Shown piece by piece: positions 25,713 to 33,442 of a DNA stretch of 36,823 nucleotides. The translations under genes and the position numbers were made by a program. Source of the DNA: an uncultured Alphaproteobacteria bacterium (GTDB lineage Bacteria; Pseudomonadota; Alphaproteobacteria; Caulobacterales; Caulobacteraceae). The notes below the pieces were generated by a model that did no database searches, was not told where the DNA came from, and was given only the letters and a program-made list of their open reading frames with translations. Every line of letters begins with the position of its first letter. The first letter of the stretch is position 1. The stretch is from positions 1-36,823 of the forward strand of contig CALETE010000090.1 of the NCBI GenBank assembly GCA_937920085.1, given 5' to 3'.

Positions 25713-25829
25713 GGGGCGGGCCTCTGAGGCGGGTGTGAATTGGAGCCGGCTCACTTGCCACGAGCGGGCGCCGCTGTCAAAACCCAATCCCTTTTCTTTT
25801 TGCCCCGTCCCTTCCTAAAAGGAGCCGCC

Positions 25830-27152
25830 ATGACCTCGCCAGGACTTACCGCAAGGCGGGGCGGCCCTCTAAAGGGACGGGTTCGCGCCCCTGGGGACAA
25901 GTCGGTATCCCATCGCGCCCTGATCTTTGGTGCCCTGGCCACGGGCCTCACCGAAATCGAAGGTCTGCTCGAGGGTGAGGATGTTATGCGATCCGCCGCC
26001 GCCATGCGGGCCTTTGGTGCAGAGGTCGACCATCTGGGCCCCGGACGCTGGCGTGTCATGGGCCAGGGCAGGTTTTCTGAACCCGTCGATGTCATAGACT
26101 GCGGCAATGCCGGAACCGGCGTGCGGCTGATCATGGGGGCGGCGGCAGGCTTTGACCTTGCGGCTAGCTTCACCGGCGACGTCTCCCTGCGCGGCCGCCC
26201 CATGAACCGGGTGATCAAGCCTCTCGGGGAAATGGGTGCGCGGTTTCTGGGCCGCTCTGGCGGACGGCTGCCCCTGACCCTCAAGGGTGGCGCGCTGCGG
26301 CGTATCGAATACCGCCTGCCTGAACCCTCGGCCCAGGTGAAGTCGGCAGTCCTGCTGGCAGGGCTGCACGCGGCGGGGGGCGCAGCGGTGCTGGAGCCTG
26401 AACCCACACGCGACCACACCGAACGCATGCTGCGGGGCTTTGGTGCTAGGGTCGAGGTGATCGATCAGGATGGGGTCCGTCATATTGACCTGGCCGGTGA
26501 CCAAAAACTGACCGGAACCCAGGTGCGGGTGCCGGGGGATCCTTCTTCAGCGGCCTTTCCCCTGGTGGCGGCCCTGATCACCCCTGGGTCAGAGGTGACG
26601 GTGGAGGGGGTCATGCTCAACCCCCTGCGCACAGGCCTCTTCACCACCCTGATCGAAATGGGTGCTGACCTGACCATCGAAAATATCCGGGATGAAAGCG
26701 GCGAGCCCGTGGGCGACATCACGGCGCGTTATTCTCAGCTGAGGGGCGTCGATGTACCGGCGAACCGGGCGCCGTCGATGATTGATGAGTATCCGATCCT
26801 GGCCGTGGCGGCGGCCTTTGCGACCGGGGTCACCCGCATGACCGGCATTGGCGAAATGCGGGTCAAGGAAAGCGATCGCATCGCCCTGATGGCCGCGGGG
26901 CTGACCGCCTGTGGCCTGGGCGCGGAGGAAGAGCCCGAAGGCCTGATCGTTGTTGGCTCTGGTAGTGGCAATCATCCGACAGCAGGGGGCGCGCAGATTA
27001 TCACCCGGGGTGATCACCGCATTGCCATGTCGCACCTGATCATGGGTCTGGCAGCGGATGGCGAGATCACTGTCGATGAGCCTGGCATGATCGCCACCAG
27101 CTTCCCTGGCTTTGTGGAGATGATGCGTGGGCTTGGGGGAGATCTGGGGTGA
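25830..27152 (+). CDS. aroA: 3-phosphoshikimate 1-carboxyvinyltransferase (EPSP synthase), class II-like
   Basis: A 440-residue shikimate-pathway enzyme joining shikimate-3-phosphate and phosphoenolpyruvate. The sequence follows the class II (Agrobacterium CP4-type) pattern: GDKS (residues 22-25), SAQVK (167-171), RDHTE (194-198), APSMIDEYPILAVAAAFA and MRVKESDR (343-350). Two positions differ from CP4. The phosphoenolpyruvate-site motif is GNAGTG, with Gly95 where CP4 has Ala100. The fourth class II motif reads NPLR (264-267), not NPTR. The frame is open upstream, but the ATG at 25830 has AAAAGGAG 5 bases before it and matches the family start. Its stop overlaps the cmk GTG start (GTGA), so the two genes are coupled. 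Confidence 0.97.
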   Translation: MTSPGLTARRGGPLKGRVRAPGDKSVSHRALIFGALATGLTEIEGLLEGEDVMRSAAAMRAFGAEVDHLGPGRWRVMGQGRFSEPVDVIDCGNAGTGVRLIMGAAAGFDLAASFTGDVSLRGRPMNRVIKPLGEMGARFLGRSGGRLPLTLKGGALRRIEYRLPEPSAQVKSAVLLAGLHAAGGAAVLEPEPTRDHTERMLRGFGARVEVIDQDGVRHIDLAGDQKLTGTQVRVPGDPSSAAFPLVAALITPGSEVTVEGVMLNPLRTGLFTTLIEMGADLTIENIRDESGEPVGDITARYSQLRGVDVPANRAPSMIDEYPILAVAAAFATGVTRMTGIGEMRVKESDRIALMAAGLTACGLGAEEEPEGLIVVGSGSGNHPTAGGAQIITRGDHRIAMSHLIMGLAADGEITVDEPGMIATSFPGFVEMMRGLGGDLG

Positions 27153-27802
27153 AGCCGCCCTTCGTGATTGCCGTTGATGGTCCCGCCGCCTCGGGCAAGG
27201 GAACGATCTCCAGCGACCTGAGCGCCCACTATGGCCTGCCCATGCTGGACACAGGCCTGCTCTATCGCGCCGTAGGTGTGATCCTCAACCGACAGGGTGG
27301 TCATCTAGACGACGCCTTGGCCGCGGCACGGGTGGCCCGGGACCTTCAGGCCGGCGATCTTGACGACGATCACTTCCGTACGCGGGAGGCCGGGGAATGC
27401 GCCAGCCGCGTGGCGGTCCATCCTGAGGTGCGCGCCGCCCTTCTGGATCTGCAACAGGTCTTTTCACAAAGACCCGGCGGCTCGGTGATCGACGGGCGCG
27501 ACATCGGCACAGTCATAGCGCCGAGCGCGCCTGCAAAACTCTATGTAACGGCCGACCCTGAGGTGCGCGCCGAGCGCCGCTTTAAGCAGCTCAAAGGCCG
27601 CGGCGAAGACGTGGTTTTCGCTGAAATCCTCGAAGATATCCGACGTCGAGACGAACGTGACGGCGGTCGAGCCGATGCGCCCATGGTCCAGGCCCCCGAC
27701 GCCGTCTTGCTAGATACCTCGCAAATGAGTATAGAGCGCGCCACCGATGCGGCCCGCCGCATTGTCGAGGCGGCGCGCGCGCGCTGGGAAAACTCCCAGT
27801 AA
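27149..27802 (+). CDS. cmk: Cytidylate kinase
   Basis: A 217-residue P-loop kinase that phosphorylates CMP and dCMP to the diphosphates. The P-loop is GPAASGKGT (residues 11-19). The substrate-binding YRAVG and VIDGRDIGTVI motifs and the lid RRDERDGGRADAP are in their usual order. The length is normal. The start is GTG at 27149, overlapping the aroA stop. The order aroA-cmk-rpsA is widely conserved in proteobacteria. A 177-base interval with hairpins separates it from rpsA, so rpsA may be partly independent of the aroA-cmk transcript. Confidence 0.96.
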   Translation: MKPPFVIAVDGPAASGKGTISSDLSAHYGLPMLDTGLLYRAVGVILNRQGGHLDDALAAARVARDLQAGDLDDDHFRTREAGECASRVAVHPEVRAALLDLQQVFSQRPGGSVIDGRDIGTVIAPSAPAKLYVTADPEVRAERRFKQLKGRGEDVVFAEILEDIRRRDERDGGRADAPMVQAPDAVLLDTSQMSIERATDAARRIVEAARARWENSQ

Positions 27803-27852
27803 GCAAATCCAACCGCGCCTTTCCCTCGGTCGCCGCGGGCAATTCAACACTG

Positions 27853-27953
27853 CGCAGGTCCGCCTGCGTCTTCGGTTACAACCCTTAACCCGATGCCGGG
27901 ACTCCGTTCGACCGCCATGTGCGGCTCGGGTCCTTTCCCTTTTTCTCAAAGGG
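27853..27953 (+). promoter_or_regulatory. Structured leader region of rpsA
   Basis: Two hairpins are visible: CGCAGG/CCTGCG (27853-27858 with 27863-27868, loop TCCG) and CCCTTT/AAAGGG (27937-27942 with 27948-27953, 5-base loop). The rpsA start at 27980 has only a weak purine stretch (GAAGATGAAAGAT) instead of a clear Shine-Dalgarno. E. coli rpsA is likewise read from a structured leader without a strong Shine-Dalgarno. Confidence 0.4.
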
Positions 27954-27979
27954 GGCGTCATAGAAGATGAAAGATCCAA

Positions 27980-29689
27980 ATGGCTGACGATATGAGCCTC
28001 AATCCCTCCCGGGATGATTTCGCCTCCCTCCTCGACGAGTCCATGGGTGGCCGCGACTTTATGGAAGGTCAGGTTGTCAAAGGCATCGTGGTCGGAATCG
28101 AAAAAGATTTCGCGATCATCGATGTCGGACTGAAGACCGAAGGCCGGATTTCCGTGAAGGAATTTGGCGTCGATGAATCCGGCGAGAGCCCGATCAAGAT
28201 CGGTGCCACTGTCGAAGTCTTCCTCGAGCGCGTTGAAAACGCCATGGGCGAAGCCGTCATCAGCCGTGACAAGGCTCGACGCGAAGAAGCCTGGACCCGC
28301 CTCGAAGTTGTGCATGAGCGCAACGAGCCAGTCATGGGCACCATTGTTGGCCGCGTGAAGGGTGGCTTCACCGTCGACCTCGGCGGCGCCTCGGCCTTCC
28401 TGCCGGGCAGCCAGGTGGACATCCGTCCGGTCCGCGACGTCGGCCCGCTCATGGGCAAGGAACAGCCCTTCGCCATCCTCAAAATGGACCGTCCGCGCGG
28501 CAATATCGTCGTCTCGCGTCGTGCCATTCTTGAAGAAGCCCGCGCCGAACAGCGCACGGAACTCGTCGGCCAGTTGGTCGAGGGCGAAATCCGCGACGGC
28601 GTGGTCAAGAACATCACCGACTACGGCGCCTTCGTGGACCTGGGCGGCATCGATGGCCTGCTACACGTCACCGACATGAGCTGGAAGCGCGTCAATCACC
28701 CCAGCCAGGTTCTGGCCGTGGGCGACACCGTCAAGGTGCAGGTGGTCAAGATCAACCCCGACACCCAGCGCATCTCGCTTGGCATGAAGCAACTGCAGTC
28801 CGATCCTTGGGACGGCGTGGAAGCCAAGTATCCGGTCGGTGCCAAGTTCACGGGCCGCATCACCAACATCACCGACTACGGCGCCTTTGTGGAGCTGGAA
28901 GCTGGCGTTGAAGGCCTGGTGCACGTCTCGGAAATGTCCTGGACCAAGAAGAACGTCCACCCCGGCAAGATCGTCTCGACCTCGCAAGAAGTCGACGTGG
29001 TCGTCCTGGACGTCGATCCCTCCAAGCGTCGGGTGTCCCTGGGCCTCAAGCAGGCCATGGACAATCCTTGGGACGCCTTCATCGCAGCCAACCCAGTGGG
29101 GTCGACGGTGGAAGGCGAAGTCAAGAACGCGACGGAATTTGGCCTCTTCATCGGCCTGGAAAACGACATCGACGGCATGGTCCACCTGTCCGACCTGGAC
29201 TGGAACGTCCCTGGCGAAGAAGCCATCGCCAAGTATCACAAGGGCGAAATGGTCAAGGCTCGGGTTCTGGATGTCGACGTCGAGAAGGAGCGTATCTCCC
29301 TTGGCATCAAGCAACTGGCCGGCGATCCAATGGCTGGCGAGGCCTTCCGCAAGGGTCAGACCGTCACTGTCACGGTCACCGAGATCACCTCTGGCGGCAT
29401 TGAGGTGAAATTCGGCGATGACGACGCACCGATGACCGCCTTTGTGCGCAAGTCCGACCTGTCCCGCGATCGTGCGGATCAGCGTCCGGAACGCTTCGCC
29501 GTGGGTGACCGCGTCGATGCCCAGGTGACCACAGTCGACAAGGCCGCCCGTAAGGTGTCGGTCTCGATCAAGGCCCTGGAAATGATCGAAGAGAAGGAAG
29601 CCATCGAGAAGTTCGGGTCTTCGGATTCCGGCGCCTCCTTGGGCGACATTCTCGGCGCCGCCCTGCGCGAAAAGGCGCAGAAGGACTAA
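27980..29689 (+). CDS. rpsA: 30S ribosomal protein S1
   Basis: A 569-residue RNA-binding ribosomal protein that recruits mRNAs to the 30S subunit. Six S1 domains can be followed: GQVVKGIVVGIEKDFAIID, EPVMGTIVGRVKGGFTVDLG, VEGEIRDGVVKNITDYGAF, FTGRITNITDYGAFVELE, VEGEVKNATEFGLFIGLE and the more divergent GQTVTVTVTEITSGGIEVKF. The alphaproteobacterial C-terminal tail GASLGDILGAALR is present. The ATG at 27980 lacks a strong ribosome binding site; a second in-frame ATG at 27992 is possible. Domains 3 and 4 share a 23-base identical stretch (28610-28632 and 28865-28887) encoding NITDYGAF. A clear intrinsic terminator follows. Confidence 0.97.
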   Translation: MADDMSLNPSRDDFASLLDESMGGRDFMEGQVVKGIVVGIEKDFAIIDVGLKTEGRISVKEFGVDESGESPIKIGATVEVFLERVENAMGEAVISRDKARREEAWTRLEVVHERNEPVMGTIVGRVKGGFTVDLGGASAFLPGSQVDIRPVRDVGPLMGKEQPFAILKMDRPRGNIVVSRRAILEEARAEQRTELVGQLVEGEIRDGVVKNITDYGAFVDLGGIDGLLHVTDMSWKRVNHPSQVLAVGDTVKVQVVKINPDTQRISLGMKQLQSDPWDGVEAKYPVGAKFTGRITNITDYGAFVELEAGVEGLVHVSEMSWTKKNVHPGKIVSTSQEVDVVVLDVDPSKRRVSLGLKQAMDNPWDAFIAANPVGSTVEGEVKNATEFGLFIGLENDIDGMVHLSDLDWNVPGEEAIAKYHKGEMVKARVLDVDVEKERISLGIKQLAGDPMAGEAFRKGQTVTVTVTEITSGGIEVKFGDDDAPMTAFVRKSDLSRDRADQRPERFAVGDRVDAQVTTVDKAARKVSVSIKALEMIEEKEAIEKFGSSDSGASLGDILGAALREKAQKD

Positions 29690-29736
29690 GCCTGCCGGCC
29701 CTGCTTTGGCGGGGTACTAAGGATCGAAAAAATACC

Positions 29737-29768
29737 GCAGCGAGTCCGGCAACGGGCTCGCTGCTTTT
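29737..29768 (+). terminator. Rho-independent terminator of rpsA
   Basis: A 12-base-pair stem (29737-29748 with 29753-29764, one T-G wobble) capped by a GCAA (GNRA-type) tetraloop and followed by TTTT. It lies 47 bases after the rpsA stop. Confidence 0.9.
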
Positions 29769-29825
29769 GTGTCTGGCGCATGCCAAGACCATGAAAATGC
29801 GAAGTTCTCACGCCGCATGAAGATT

Positions 29826-29848
29826 TCCGGGTTGATCATCAACCGGGA
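29826..29848. promoter_or_regulatory. Inverted repeat upstream of ihfB
   Basis: A near-perfect 23-base inverted repeat centred on C29837: GGTTGAT-C-ATCAACC is perfect, with three more outer pairs after one mismatch. It ends 39 bases before the ihfB ATG. It may be an operator or an mRNA hairpin. A GACTC site (possible CcrM target) overlaps its right end. Confidence 0.45.
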
Positions 29849-29887
29849 CTCGACCATGTTCCGCCAACCCCATAACCGGATTTTGGC

Positions 29888-30172
29888 ATGATCAAGTCGG
29901 AACTCATCGCTCAACTCGCGCAAGAAAATCCGCACCTGACCCAGCGCGATATCGAGCGGGTGGTGGGTGTGATCCTAGAGCGGATGATCCTGGCCCTGGA
30001 AAACGGTGGTCGTGTGGAGCTTCGCGGCTTTGGTGCCCTTTCGATCAGATCCCGGGATGCCCGGTCTGGGCGTAATCCGCGCACCGGCGAGTCGGTAAGT
30101 GTCCGGGCCAAGCACGTGCCATTCTTTAAGAGCGGCAAGGAACTGCGCGAGCGACTCAACGCAGACGAGTAA
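29888..30172 (+). CDS. ihfB: Integration host factor subunit beta
   Basis: A 94-residue DNA-bending protein that pairs with IhfA; in Caulobacter relatives IHF assists sigma-54 promoters and cell-cycle loci. The whole HU/IHF fold is present: MIKSELIAQLAQENPHLTQRD, then RVELRGFGALSIRSR, and the DNA-intercalating arm GRNPRTGE with Pro64. It has the normal length. The ATG at 29888 has little Shine-Dalgarno signal. It is separated from rpsA by that gene's terminator, so it must have its own promoter in 29770-29887, where a 23-base inverted repeat sits. mscL follows after 86 bases. Confidence 0.95.
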   Translation: MIKSELIAQLAQENPHLTQRDIERVVGVILERMILALENGGRVELRGFGALSIRSRDARSGRNPRTGESVSVRAKHVPFFKSGKELRERLNADE

Positions 30173-30258
30173 GGCGCGGGCCTGGCGATCTGGGCTTGGC
30201 TTGACCGAACCCACGGTATCATAGGACAAAAGCCTCAAGGTTTCTGAGGGAGCGGCCA

Positions 30259-30666
30259 ATGGGTATCGTCAGTGAATTCAAGGAATTCATCTCAAGGGGC
30301 AATGTCATCGACCTGGCGGTCGGTGTGGTCATCGGTGGCGCTTTTGGCGACATCACCAAGAGCCTCGTCGATAAGGTGATCATGCCCCCTATCGGGCTCT
30401 TGCTGAGCGGCGTTGATTTTTCGGACATGAAACTGGTCCTGAAGGCCGCAAACCCCGCCGCCAAGACCGCGGAGGTCGCCATCCAATACGGGGCCTTTGC
30501 CAATACGGTGATCCAGTTCCTGATCATCGCCTTTGTGATCTTCATCTTGGTGAAGGGCGTCAACGCCATTCGGCGTAAGGATGCTGAAGTTCCCGTAGAC
30601 CTGCCGCCGCCCACGGCTGATCAGGTCCTGCTTGGGGAAATTCGTGACCTGCTGAAGGCCCGCTAG
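30259..30666 (+). CDS. mscL: Large-conductance mechanosensitive channel MscL
   Basis: A 135-residue inner-membrane channel that opens under extreme membrane tension to release solutes on osmotic downshock. The amphipathic N-terminal helix MGIVSEFKEFISRGN leads into TM1 (VIDLAVGVVIGGAFG with the conserved gate glycines). A periplasmic loop follows (about residues 45-78), then TM2 (VIQFLIIAFVIFILVKGVN), and a cytoplasmic helix (LLGEIRDLLKAR) that forms the C-terminal bundle. The length is normal, with a GAGGGAG ribosome binding site. It sits between ihfB and trpF, where many alphaproteobacteria have a LapA/DUF1049 membrane-protein gene instead. That comparison is from memory. Confidence 0.96.
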   Translation: MGIVSEFKEFISRGNVIDLAVGVVIGGAFGDITKSLVDKVIMPPIGLLLSGVDFSDMKLVLKAANPAAKTAEVAIQYGAFANTVIQFLIIAFVIFILVKGVNAIRRKDAEVPVDLPPPTADQVLLGEIRDLLKAR

Positions 30667-30687
30667 CGCCTAGGGCACTGTGGTTGC

Positions 30688-30716
30688 TTGCAGTCCCACG
30701 TCCCAGCCGGTTAATG
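30688..30716 (+). promoter_or_regulatory. Weak promoter candidate for trpF
   Basis: TTGCAG (30688-30693), a 17-base spacer and TTAATG (30711-30716). The predicted +1 would coincide with the trpF ATG at 30723. The -10 match is poor. Confidence 0.25.
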
Positions 30717-30722
30717 GGGCCC

Positions 30723-31367
30723 ATGACTGCAACCGCTAAGATTTGTGGGGTCTCCACCCCCCAGGCTATTCAGGCCGTTATGGACGGTGGCGCGAGCCAT
30801 GTGGGCTTCAATTTCTTCGAGAAGAGCCCGCGCTACGTCCTGCCAGAATTGGCCGCCCAACTGGTCCTGCCCACCCGCGGCCGCAATCTCAAGGTCTGTG
30901 CCATCACGGTTGATCCCGATGATGCCCTGGTCGACCAGCTGGCCTTGGTTCTGAAGCCAGACTTCATCCAGCTCCATGGCAAAGAGACTCCGGCGCGGGT
31001 TCGGGAAATCGGTCGTCGCACGGGCCTGGGGCTCATCAAGGTCATCCCGGTCACTGAGGCCCACGATGTCGACCTTGCTGGCAATTACGAAACCATCGTC
31101 GATCACCTGATGTTCGAGGGCAAACCCCCCAAGGACGCGGCCATGCCGGGCGGGGTGGGGGCCCGATTTGACTGGGGCCTGATGGCCGGACGTCGGTTTG
31201 CGCGGCCATGGTTCCTGGCTGGCGGTTTGGATCCTTGGAATGTTGCGGAAGCCATCTCGCAATCTGGTGCGCCCATTGTTGATGTTTCCTCTGGCGTGGA
31301 GCGCGGACCAGGATTAAAGGACGCCTCCTTAATCACGGCATTTATTGAGGCCGTGCGTCGCGCCTAG
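30723..31367 (+). CDS. trpF: Phosphoribosylanthranilate isomerase TrpF
   Basis: A 214-residue TIM-barrel enzyme for the third tryptophan step, the Amadori rearrangement of phosphoribosylanthranilate. The general-base cysteine is Cys8 in AKICGVST. Phosphate-binding segments are FLAGGLDPWNV and VDVSSGVERGPGLKD. In the strand carrying the general acid, the family usually shows an Asp (Asp126 in Thermotoga), often as FDAKxPK. Here the sequence is LMFEGKPPK, so Glu132 (codon GAG, 31116-31118) occupies that place. The start at 30723 (MTATAKICG) fits the family; upstream in-frame starts add non-homologous residues. trpB follows after 11 bases. Confidence 0.94.
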   Translation: MTATAKICGVSTPQAIQAVMDGGASHVGFNFFEKSPRYVLPELAAQLVLPTRGRNLKVCAITVDPDDALVDQLALVLKPDFIQLHGKETPARVREIGRRTGLGLIKVIPVTEAHDVDLAGNYETIVDHLMFEGKPPKDAAMPGGVGARFDWGLMAGRRFARPWFLAGGLDPWNVAEAISQSGAPIVDVSSGVERGPGLKDASLITAFIEAVRRA

Positions 31368-31378
31368 GTGCAATTCCA

Positions 31379-32599
31379 GTGACTATCCCCGTCCTGCCTA
31401 ACGACTATGCCGCCTACCCAGATGCCTCCGGACGCTTCGGCGACTATGGCGGTCGGTATGTGCCTGAAACCCTCATGCCCCTGGTGCATGAACTGGAGGC
31501 GGCCTATCGCGCCGCAAAGGCTGATCCCGCCTTCCAGGCCGAACTCTCAGGGTTCCTGAAGCACTATGTGGGCCGTCCTTCGCCCCTGTATTTTGCTGAA
31601 CGCCTGACCGACCATTTCGGCGGCGCAAAGATCTATTTCAAGCGTGAGGAGCTGAACCACACCGGCTCGCACAAGATCAACAACTGCATGGGCCAAATCC
31701 TTTTGGCCCGACGTATGGGCAAGACCCGGATCATTGCCGAGACCGGCGCGGGTCAGCATGGGGTGGCCAGTGCCACGGTCTGCGCCCGGTTCGGTCTGCC
31801 CTGTATCGTTTACATGGGCGCCGTCGACGTCGAGCGTCAGAAGCCCAACGTTTTCCGGATGAACCTGTTGGGGGCCCAGGTCGAGGCTGTGACCTCAGGC
31901 TCGGCGACCCTCAAGGACGCCATGAACGAGGCCCTGCGTGACTGGGTCACCAATGTTCATGACACCTATTACATGATCGGTACGGCGGCCGGCATGCACC
32001 CCTATCCGGAGATGGTCCGGGATTTCCAGTCGGTGATCGGCCAGGAAACCCGCGCCCAAATCCTTGAGATCGAAGGCCGCCTGCCAGACGCGGTCGTCGC
32101 CTGTGTGGGTGGTGGTTCCAATGCCATCGGTATTTTTCACCCCTTCCTCAACGACGAGAGTGTGAAGCTCTATGGGATTGAGGCGGCCGGTGAAGGCATG
32201 GAGTCGGGGCGCCATGCTGCGGCGATTAATGGCGGTCAACCGGGCGTCCTTCACGGCAATATGACCTATCTGCTGCAGGACTCCGCAGGCCAGATTACCG
32301 AGGCCCATTCGATTTCAGCGGGTCTCGACTATCCCGGCATTGGCCCAGAACATTCCTGGCTGCACGATGTGGGCCGCGCCAAGTATCTGACGGCCACGGA
32401 TGCTGAATCCCTCGATGCCTTCAAGCTTTGCGCAGAACTCGAGGGGATTCTCCCAGCGATTGAGACGGCCCATGCCCTGGCGCGATTGTCCGATGTGGCC
32501 AAGGAAGTCGGTAAGGGCGGGATTGTTGTGGTCAACATGTCGGGTCGCGGCGACAAGGATGTTGCTACCGTCGCCGCCCATCTGGGACGCAGCATTTGA
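31379..32599 (+). CDS. trpB: Tryptophan synthase beta chain
   Basis: A 406-residue PLP enzyme that condenses indole with serine to form tryptophan. The PLP-binding lysine is Lys99 in HTGSHKINN, the catalytic Glu121 lies in ETGAGQHG, and the phosphate loop is GGGSNAIG. The N-terminus GRFGDYGGRYVPETLM is typical of TrpB1-type enzymes that work with TrpA. The start is GTG at 31379, with AGGTG 8 bases upstream, overlapping the end region of trpF. Its stop TGA overlaps the trpA start TTG (TTGA), so the two subunits are translationally coupled, which suits their 1:1 complex. Confidence 0.97.
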   Translation: MTIPVLPNDYAAYPDASGRFGDYGGRYVPETLMPLVHELEAAYRAAKADPAFQAELSGFLKHYVGRPSPLYFAERLTDHFGGAKIYFKREELNHTGSHKINNCMGQILLARRMGKTRIIAETGAGQHGVASATVCARFGLPCIVYMGAVDVERQKPNVFRMNLLGAQVEAVTSGSATLKDAMNEALRDWVTNVHDTYYMIGTAAGMHPYPEMVRDFQSVIGQETRAQILEIEGRLPDAVVACVGGGSNAIGIFHPFLNDESVKLYGIEAAGEGMESGRHAAAINGGQPGVLHGNMTYLLQDSAGQITEAHSISAGLDYPGIGPEHSWLHDVGRAKYLTATDAESLDAFKLCAELEGILPAIETAHALARLSDVAKEVGKGGIVVVNMSGRGDKDVATVAAHLGRSI

Positions 32600-33429
32600 C
32601 CAAGGCCCGTATCGAAGCCCGTTTTGCGGCTCTGAAAGCTGAGGATCGCGCAGCTTTCGTCACCTATGTCATGGCCGGTGATCCGGACTATGCCACGTCC
32701 CTGGAGATCGTGAAGGGCCTGCCAGGGGCCGGTGCCGATGTGATCGAGATTGGCTTTCCCTTCTCTGATCCTATGGCTGAGGGCCCGCCAATCCAACGGG
32801 CCGCCCTGCGCGCCCTGGACAAGGGCATGACCCTGGCCCGGACCCTGGAACTGGTGGCTGAATTCCGGCAGGGCGACCAGACCACCCCGATCATTATGAT
32901 GGGCTATGCCAATCCCCTGGTGCGCTGGGGTTATGACGCCTTCGCCCGGGACGCTGCCGCGGCAGGGGTCGATGGCCTGATCGCCGTTGATATACCGCCG
33001 GAAGAGGCTGACCCTCTTGCTGACGCCCTGGACGCCGCCGACCTGTCGCTGATCCGCTTGGCGACGCCAACCTCTGATGACGCGCGGCTGAAGATCGTCG
33101 TGCGCCGCACCTCTGGCTTTGTCTATTATGTCTCCGTGGCCGGTGTCACCGGGGTCAAGGAGGCGGAAGCCGACGTCGTTGCCCCCCATGTCCTCCGCGT
33201 GCGAGCTGCCTCAGGCCTGCCAGTGTCTGTGGGTTTTGGGATTAAGACGCCTGAGCGCGCCGCCGCCATTGCCAAGGTCGCTGATGGGGTTGTGGTGGGC
33301 TCTGCCCTGGTTGATGAAGTTGCTGCCGCCTTGGCGGTCAACGAAAGCGTGACTGCGCGGGTCCTTTCCAAAGTCGAATCCTTAGCTAAGGCTATTTCTA
33401 CGGCGCGCGCCCACCCTGTCTCTGCGTAA
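32596..33429 (+). CDS. trpA: Tryptophan synthase alpha chain
   Basis: A 277-residue TIM-barrel subunit that cleaves indole-3-glycerol phosphate and passes indole to TrpB. The catalytic Glu (E. coli Glu49) is Glu51 in VIEIGFPFSDPM. The second catalytic position (E. coli Asp60, in DPLADG) is Glu62 here, in DPMAEGPP. This may be a lineage trait of Caulobacterales TrpA and is probably functional. Phosphate-binding GFGIKTPE and VVGSALVD are present. The start is TTG at 32596, overlapping the trpB stop. accD follows after 13 bases, so trpFBA-accD-folC looks like one operon. Confidence 0.96.
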   Translation: MTKARIEARFAALKAEDRAAFVTYVMAGDPDYATSLEIVKGLPGAGADVIEIGFPFSDPMAEGPPIQRAALRALDKGMTLARTLELVAEFRQGDQTTPIIMMGYANPLVRWGYDAFARDAAAAGVDGLIAVDIPPEEADPLADALDAADLSLIRLATPTSDDARLKIVVRRTSGFVYYVSVAGVTGVKEAEADVVAPHVLRVRAASGLPVSVGFGIKTPERAAAIAKVADGVVVGSALVDEVAAALAVNESVTARVLSKVESLAKAISTARAHPVSA

Positions 33430-33442
33430 CCCCCCCAAGGCG

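Noticed and set aside
28069..28617. Long open frame on the minus strand across rpsA (also 28661-29314)
   Set aside because: These are shadows of the strongly biased GC-rich codons of rpsA. The translations show no domain, and there is no start signal.
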